Assembly: GCF_041296385.1 (NCBI RefSeq)
Contig: NC_091013.1
Span: 32,435,001 to 32,499,000 of the forward strand
Direction: 5' to 3'
DNA length: 64,000 nt
DNA from: Aphelocoma coerulescens
Taxonomy: Eukaryota > Chordata > Aves > Passeriformes > Corvidae
The position numbers were made by a program, and so were the translations under genes. This document shows positions 52,701-61,700 of this stretch, piece after piece (positions within the stretch are counted from its first letter, which is position 1; the number at the start of each line of letters is the position of its first letter). The notes below the pieces were generated by a model. That model ran no database searches and was not told where the DNA came from. It was given only the letters and a program-made list of their open reading frames with translations.

Positions 52701-55700
52701 GAGTGAAGCTTGTTTTCTGGCTCATGAGCTTGTTCCTCCCCAGGTGCAGGAGCCTGCACTTGCCTTTGTTGAATTTCAGGCAGATCTCCTCTGAGCATCT
52801 CTCCAACCCTCTGAGGTCCTTCTGAAGGGCTGCACAGCCCTCTGGGTTATTGGCCACTCCGCCCAGCTTGGTGCCAGTGAACTTGCTGAGGAGGCATCTG
52901 CCCCTTCATATGAGTTACTGGTGAATAAGCTAGACAACACTGGACCCAGTATTGAACCTTGGGGGACACCACTAGTGACAGGCCTCCAAATATACCCTGT
53001 GCTATTTACTACAACCCTCTGGGATCTTTTTGGTGCTTGATTAGCTTCTTACATGCCTTACTGGTAAAACGAGTACTACACATATTGCAGATTTATAACT
53101 TTATTACAGCCAACTAGGAACAGAGGTAACAGCATGTACAACTTGATTACCTGGAACACTATGATCACCGTCAGAAATAAATATACTGAAGCTAAAACAG
53201 GTGACAAATATTTGCCATCAGGCCCTGGAACATCAAAAATTGGTTTCTTCTTCTCACCATACTGCCATACCCATAGACCATGACCTGGAGAAGAATTGGA
53301 AGAGAGAAAAAAGCAAATTAACTCCAAGGAAAAATGCTTATTGTATGAATTTGTTCTTAAGAGTTATGTAGAAAATTGGTATTTGTTTTCAAATACTCTG
53401 CATGACTTCTGAAAAATGCCCCAAACCCATGCTTTTTTCTGCCTTGGGATTTGGGGTTTGAGAAAGGGCTTTTGGCTTTTAAAGACAGCATGCGAGACTC
53501 ATTTCACATAACTTTATCTAAACAAAGTGAGCTGGCAAGTCTAAGTAGTTTAGACTGTTTCTGTAATCACTAAGGAAAACTACACTTCTTCAGAAAGTGA
53601 TTAATTTCAGTGATACGCTATGTGTTAAAACGAAAGTACTCCACTGTACTAAATATAGCACCAGTCAACTATCAGTAAACTAGTTTCAGAAGAGACTTTA
53701 ATTTTACCACATGCACAGAACTAACGAAATAGCAGTACCAACAGAGTCAACAGCATGGAAGCTGAGGAATGAAGAACAGAAGCAATTCCAGGTCTTGCTC
53801 AAAATGGTTTTTTTTAATTGATTGTGCTGACAACTAAATAAAGATAAGATTGTTATTGCTGGGAAAACTACATTCTTGCTAAAGAGACAGAACATTGCCT
53901 TTTTAAGTACAGCACTAATATTTACAATACTAAAATCCCTAAAATGGTATGCCTGATCTTTTTAAGGCATAAAAAATAAGGAAGAATTCTTCTGCAACAA
54001 AAAGCAGTCAAACTATCACTATATGTCGAAAATCAGAAAAAAGGACAAAGGTCTACTTTAAAAGTAATCTTCTGTAAACCACCTTTGACAAGATCCTTGA
54101 TACACAGACCCAGCATTGAAAAATAAAAACACGTAAGTGAGCAGATTATTTTGTCCCTGTACTACCAATATGAGATCACATGCATGATGTCTTTATTGAT
54201 GTGTGTATTTTTATTCTTGAGAGCAAAACCAGAAAGTTCCACACTGAGAATGACCTACATTAAGGTTTGTTTTATAAATAACCTTAGATTTTCAAAAGAA
54301 CTAAGTGTCATATCTCCAGTTATACATTACTGAGAGAAGGTGCGAAAATGGCCTGACTTCTACAGAGTACCATGCAACTCAAAGGGCTCGAGCAAATTTC
54401 TTTCCAGCTGTTTGTGGCTGTCAGCACCTCGAGCAGTTTGCTCTGGCCCTCTGCTGGCGGCTTCCAGCCTTGCAGCAGACCGGACAGAAGGGAAGGCGCG
54501 CCTGTCACCTGCTGTGTGCCACCTCCTCCCGTTCACGTTCACTCCCCTGGGGAGCCCCAGCTACGCCGAAGCCACTCACAGGGCATGCCCCGCTGCTGCT
54601 GCTCTGGGGACAACCCCGCGGGGGCAGTGACAGAGGGGACAGCTGCCAGCAGCGGCTCCCTGCTATGAAGCCTCACCACGACACTTCAGCCCTGCGGACT
54701 GGGCTCCCCAACACTGAAACACTACCAAAGCGTGTCATGAACTCAGTGGAAACAAATAAGCTGGCTGATTCGCAGCTGGAAATACTCATCTTTAAGCAGC
54801 ATTTAACAATACCTGGAAAGAGGCACACAGAGATGTATTAAAATGGCATAAGATTGTTATTAAACTACACCACGGTTGTTAGGAAACATTCTGGTGTTTA
54901 TGCCATATGACTCACACACAAACATTACAGAACACACAAATATTAAGGATGTGGAATTCATATGCCATACATAAAAATCATTTTGGGTGCCAAATGTAAA
55001 ACTCAATTCTCACAAATGAACAGAAAAAAGGCCTGAAGAGACATAACCTGAACTGCAGCATTTCCTTAAACACTCCCAGAAAGCTAGAGAGTATTCTACT
55101 TGGATTTATGCAGACTTTTGCTTATTTCTTCTATGTTAAAGCTGCAGCCTCAGGGACAATGAGTCCATGTTGTGCACTGTGCCCTCAATTTAATAAATAG
55201 TATTGGGGAATACCACTGTGCTGATTATGTTTATTCTCTGCTCATAAATTACTTTGCTGACTGATTAATGATATGTTGCACTCTAACACGTGTAATTTTG
55301 AGGGGACTGCATATAAACTGGGGGTTTTTTGACTTGACATTTTTGGATGCTGTCAAGGGTAGTATAATCTAAGACTTCAGATCTCTGGTGCTAATAGCAT
55401 ATATTTGATTGAGACCAGGAAGGTATTTAGATCAGCGTTGTGTATTAAGACATTTTGATTTTTGACAAAAATTAGTACAGACACAGCTTTATGGATTTAT
55501 GTTTTGGCAGACACGTATGTTTTCCATAAAGAAGTGTATGAATCCCAAGACAGTGTAATACTTAAGTTTCTACTAGTAAAGAGCACTTACCAATGGCAGA
55601 AAACAGACACATGATTAGAAGTATGAGGACACACCAAAGGACATCGGCATTCATCTGTCTTTCAAGCTTACTGCGCTTGTAACGTGGTCCATTATTATTT

Positions 55701-58700
55701 AACAAAGCTTTGGTCTCATGCCCTGCAGAGAGAATTGCATCAAATGTGTCCAATGGAACTCTGCTATTATTTTAAGAAAACTATAAAAAGGTGATATGCC
55801 TCGTAAGACAGAAAAACAGCTCTTACCTGCATAGATTACTATTCCTGCAACTTCTTCTGTATTTCTAATGGTACATCCACGTAACAAAAGATTCTCTTTG
55901 AACAGTCCATCCTTTTTTCCATTTTTATGAATACTACAGAAAATTTAAAACCAGAACAAAACACAGCATGTCAAAACATTAAGCTTGTCAAATCATACTT
56001 GTAATATAACAAGCCCAGGAAGCATCTTCAAAGTTTAAGAATTTTTTTCAATTTGAGGGCAAAATATTTTGTTAGATCTCCCTCCAGGAAGGTTCTCTTT
56101 CAGACTTTGAAAACTGAAATTACTTACCCAAGGATCCCTGACATGCAGCAGCTCAGCTGGAGCAGTACCAGTTGCTGTTGGATATACAAATGTCCTGGAC
56201 AAATGCTCACTGGAGATACATGGGCCAAATTGACAGCATGTGTGCAGACTAGATAATACTTGGAAAATGCACTGGATTTCCTGTGCATGTGTACACTGAC
56301 TGAGCAATCACAGTCAATCCAGTCCACCTAAAAGCAGCTGTGTAGTTGATATGATTAACCCACTATTCCACATGTGCTTACTAAAGAAATCCTAGAAAGA
56401 GATATGGTGAAGTTGGGAAAAGACTGTGCTTCAGAAGCAGGGATACTAAGGAAGATGTGCCAGGGATAAGACACATCAGTTCAGTGAAAAGGAAAAATAT
56501 TCCATGTATTAATCAGTGAGAACAAGAGAAACTATTTTCAGAACTTTCTCACCAACTATCTAAGAATGGCCTGCACCCTGAAAATTCTTGTTGACTAACA
56601 CCAAAACGCATGAGAAAAATGGAATGAAGTCACATTGCTACTACAACTTATTATCTGCTGTGTATGGCCTGACTGAAATTTCAGCTGACAGAGAAATACA
56701 GAAAATAGCCTTATGAGAATTAACAGGGAAATGCTAAACAATAGTAACAATTAGAAAATGGTATTAGAATTTCTATTATGTAAAAAAGACAAACCAAATA
56801 ACAATTTCAAACCATTTTCAAATGAATAAAACTTCATTTTATCAACTGAAGTACCCCAATGCCTCAAAGACTAAAGCAAGTCTGGATTGTTTAAATGTTC
56901 TGTCCTCACTTTCAGACCATCAAAACCATCACACTTGCAAAGACTAAAAAATGGACTGCTATAAAAAACTAGCAAAAGCTGGAAGTCCGAGAGAAATCCT
57001 GAGAAACTACATATGCTGCACTAAAATTAACATTGTGCTGCTGCAACACCAAATTTTATGTCTACCTGGATTTGAGCACTTAAAATGCTATGTCCCCTGA
57101 AATCTGCAAACTGGCTTAAAATTGTGCTTTTTATAGAAAGGTGCATTCCTTTTATTTGCTTCCTATTTTCTAAGCCTTCACGTCTGGGTTATGTATCCAT
57201 GCTTTTCCCTGCTAGACTCTTTTTCTAAATGAGGACCAAAATTCTAATTTAAGTACATACTTCTAGGATCTCAGGCCTAGGAACTATATCAAATATCCTG
57301 AGATCTGTAAGAAGAAAAGGTTCACATTGGTGAATTCTTTGTACTTGTCCCAGTCTGGTAAGACTACTTGCGGATTATTCTGTAATCCTGGTTATGCTAT
57401 GTAACCTCAATAGTCAATGCTTTTAGTGAGCAGAATATACCTGTGTATATATACACACACACAGAGAGCATTTTTTAGTTCAGCACAACATATTATACCC
57501 ACCCTCTGCTCAAAAAAAATATATATATAGCATTGGTGTTTCAACAAGTATGCTTAGCTTTTCTCTGCAGGGATGGAGAAAAAGCACTGGGTTTGACTGC
57601 TGAGGTAGCAGCAGCAGTGATAACATCTGACTAGAGACCAGAAATGGAGAAAGACAGAAGTAGATACCATCAAATTTGCAATTCTGACATGAAAATTAAA
57701 GGTGGTTTTTTAGTCAGGAGAGAACTTCTCCTTCTCAGCCCATCGTCCCTGCCAGTCTCAGATAGAAGAACAGAGCTTTTACTTCTGTTCTTTTGAGCAG
57801 TCCTCCTTAACCCACTGCCTCACCTTTTGCCAAAGCAGCATCAGTTGGGGGGCTGCCCAACATCCCTCTTGCAGAATGCCAATAGGTGTTAATTTGTCTG
57901 TGCTTAAACTGTGGGAAATAATTTATGTCAAAATTACATTGCTACTAGGATTCTGTCATTGTTATGATTCCTGTTAATAAATGGGACATTTTAGAGATGA
58001 ACCTACCTAAGCAGTACTTGCTCTGGCTTATAATTTTATAACCTTTGTTAACTTTTTACACTTCACAGTAACAGTGAACTGTGCCAGGTACATTGCACAT
58101 GGCAAACTTCACATGCAATTACTTGTGTATTTGTTCTATGCAATTATATCTTTGTTCTTACTACCCTAGCTTACAAAACAACGCCAAAGCAATTGTGCAA
58201 CATCTGAAGCTAACCTGTAGGTGTTAAAACCCCAATCTACTGCTCTCACCCACAGGCTGAGCCTTCTTACCACATCTCATCCTTACATGCATTATCCAAA
58301 TGAAGTCAGACAACTCAACTGTTGCTCACCACACCTTTAGAAAACATGGATTAAATCAAAATCTGGGAGAAAGAAGCCGACAGAGGCTGGAGGAAACGCT
58401 GTTTCCCTCTTGTCTACAGTCACTCCCAGTGACTCCGTAACAGAACAAAACACATAAGACCGCTGGGCACTGATGATAAAAGGGAGAAAAAATTACAGAC
58501 TGAAAGGGCTGGATTAAAAAATAGTGAAAACTAGAGTTAGATAAAACTGCTCACTTTGATAACAAACCTGCCAATTGTAAACTTTGTGTCTGGGTTGAGA
58601 GATGGCCTAGTTCCCATTCCTAGCCCAGCAGAGTTATAAACCTTAAGCTTGTTACAAAGGCTTAAGAGTCTGTTTTTCACCTTTCTGGATTCAGGCCAGT

Positions 58701-61700
58701 GTAAGTTACAGGCAAAGAAGGAAAATTTTATCTGTCATGCTTTCAAACAGTGTCTGGCTGAAGCTGTTCAGATGCCTGGAATGCAAAGGCTAAGCTGTGA
58801 GGAAACACACTGGCAAGTGCAGGTATAATGCTCTTTTTCTCTGCACTTTCTCACATGGATTACATGCAAAAATGTGGTATCTTAGCATCTAAAATACAAA
58901 TGCACCACGAATTAGGAGCAGTGGGCAGATCAGGTGCAGTTAACTACTACCATGCTACAGCACTCTGAAAGTGTACAGAAGTAAGCCTCTGGTTAATTAC
59001 AGCAACGCCAAACTTACCCAGATGGTAGCTCACTTCAGCTTCTATCATGTTTTGTTATGTGTTTACCAGCTTTAATATCAAGGTAAACAATCAAAACTTT
59101 ATTCAAAAGAGAGTATTTTCTTTCACTTTTTCATTTATCAAGTGTCTTACAAAGGAAATGGTAGAGCTGGCATTACTTTCCAAGGCTTGACACTCCCAAA
59201 GAAAATATTCAACAATCTTAAACATGGTCTCAGTGAACATTATCAGTCAGAAACTTCCTGACTCTCAATTGATGAAAATTAGTCCAGGTTGTTTCGGGGT
59301 TTTTTTCCAGTAGTGGAGGTGTTACTATAGCACACTGAAGAGACATCACTATAGATTTTTAATTTTTTTTTCTTTAAAAAATTGTAACATGATTTTATAT
59401 TGATTTGGGTTTGTTACCTTAGGATGACCTTTGAAATAGAAATACAAACATGTCTTATTCTCCTTCTTCTTCTTCTTCCAATTCCAAGCTATACTTACTT
59501 TGGTACGATCAGATAAAATTTTATGTTCTTGTCTAAGAATAAAATACTATTTTCAGAAAGCTGGAAAGTCAGAATCCCAATTACTACTTCTCTTTTCTCC
59601 TTACCCACATACACACAAGAAGGTACAAACAAGATTTTAAAGCAAATATTGCTATTTTGGAATCTGGAATTGGATTTTTGAATGTTTGCCATGCATACCG
59701 TACATAATCTGGCTAGACACATACAGGCAGTGGGCATGTTAGGTTTTGTTCTATTATTCCTACAGAGAATACTTTTTATAGGGAAAATAAAAGTGAGGGA
59801 ATGTTCTTCGGTTATCTGGAGGGGCAGAAACTGCAAAAGAGAACTAAAGCAAGTGCCTGAATAGAACTGGTAGTCTGCCTGTGAACCTGCACACCCTGAG
59901 TGTGTTCAATGCAGATTGTGGCAATACAGCTGAAGAATTCATATGTAGTAATGTGCACATACTACACTTTCTCAGATATAGGGTAGGGCTAGGCCCATCT
60001 CAATGCATTTTGCAGTATTTTTTAAAAATTATTATCGTGTCTCCTTTTACCCTGGCCTGCACGTGCTACATTGGCTACCTACAGTGATTTTGTTTCAGGA
60101 AAACTGTGGGGAACAGAATTTTTAAATGTTTACAGCACACACACACACACATATTTCTATTCCCTGAAAGATTTGACAGCATAGACATTAAAAGCAAAGA
60201 CCACTTTGTATTTCAAACAGGAAAAAAAAATCTTAAATCAAAACTTGAAACCTACTAAGTGGTCAAAATGTGTAAGAAACTTTGGCAGTAATGTTTTAGC
60301 ACAGCTTTTACATACAGATCTCTTGAAAGTCTATTATTTCATGGTATTCCTATTTAAATATTTTGGTAAAATTTCTTTTCAGTTGAGATATTATGGGCTG
60401 GTAGCTAGCCGAACCATTCTTTCAAGCAGCAACTACTGGTAAGATTTTAAACAAGAATTAAGATCCGAGTTTGACGTGGCAGTGACATGTTTCAATGCAG
60501 ATGTGTTAATTGCTATTCATCTTGTTAATGTATGATTTGAAATAGATTCCTGACTCCATTATACTAATGAAGGAACTCTAAAAAGAGGGGGGAAAAAGCC
60601 TTCTTCTGTGATAAATCAGGGGACTGAGAATTTATTTGTTGAGGGGCTGGTCCCCACTCTTTACTTCTAATGGCCCATGGTCCTTTAGCTGTAAATCTCT
60701 TGGGACACAGCTAATGAGAGCTGGAAATCACCTGATGCTTTCTGCCAGATTCAAAATTTGTGTCAAAATACATTCACATCATTCATGAAACTATAAAGAA
60801 GACGAAATAGAATCAGTACTGAACAATAATCATCAAAAGGTTATTACCATGTTTTCTGCTATGTAATTTAAAATGGTTCTGTAACTTACATGCCACAGGC
60901 CTTTTCCACATGGAGTAAATAAGTAAATATATAACGGAAGACAAATTTATGAATATTTTCTACAGTATTCTGCTCAGTATTTTGGGGACTAAGATTCACA
61001 CATAAAGTGTGCTAGAAAAGCTGCCAAACTTTCCATTTCCATATCTGGAAATGGCATGTCTGCAGTAGAGCAGGCTCTCTATTAATGGAGACAGTTACAC
61101 ACCCTCATGCAGTAATGTCTAATACTAAACTTTCGTCTTCGCATGAACTGTAGGGCTTTGTGCTGCTAAATAAAGGAACACATTTTCCCACACTACAACT
61201 TGATGTAGTTTCAAAGAAACTGTCCTGATTTACACCAGTTGACAGTACGTCCTACACAATCTGTGACATCTGAGAGTAGTAACTGTGATGGTAAATGGCA
61301 TCACTATAAAAAACTCCCTGAGTTCCAGCAATTTACCTTGTGACATTTACACAATTTAATACTGCTTATCACTCCTAATCAACATGGGTGATAAATCATT
61401 GTATTTGAAACGGAATTAGTGTCAGCTTAACCCTCTCCATTAAAATTTAGGCAAAAATTATGCATCCTGGGCTCTCACTCCCCATGTGGTAACAGACTGT
61501 AGAAAAATAAATCATGCAAGAGTGCATCTCCTAAGCCACCACAATCAATGTACCTGTACACTACAGTCCAGGCTACATTAGAAGCAAAGTGCTTTGCACA
61601 TCCTCAAACACTTGTTTCTGAGCAGGACTGATTGGCCAGAGATGAGCACCCTGTTAATGTAGTTCTGTTTGTTTAGAATTAAGTCAAGTGAGCATAGGTG

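Noticed and set aside
54305..54841. 178-codon + strand frame in the CpG-rich island
   Set aside because: Both strands are open in several frames because of GC content, and no domain or homologue is recognisable. I kept the island but not the gene call.
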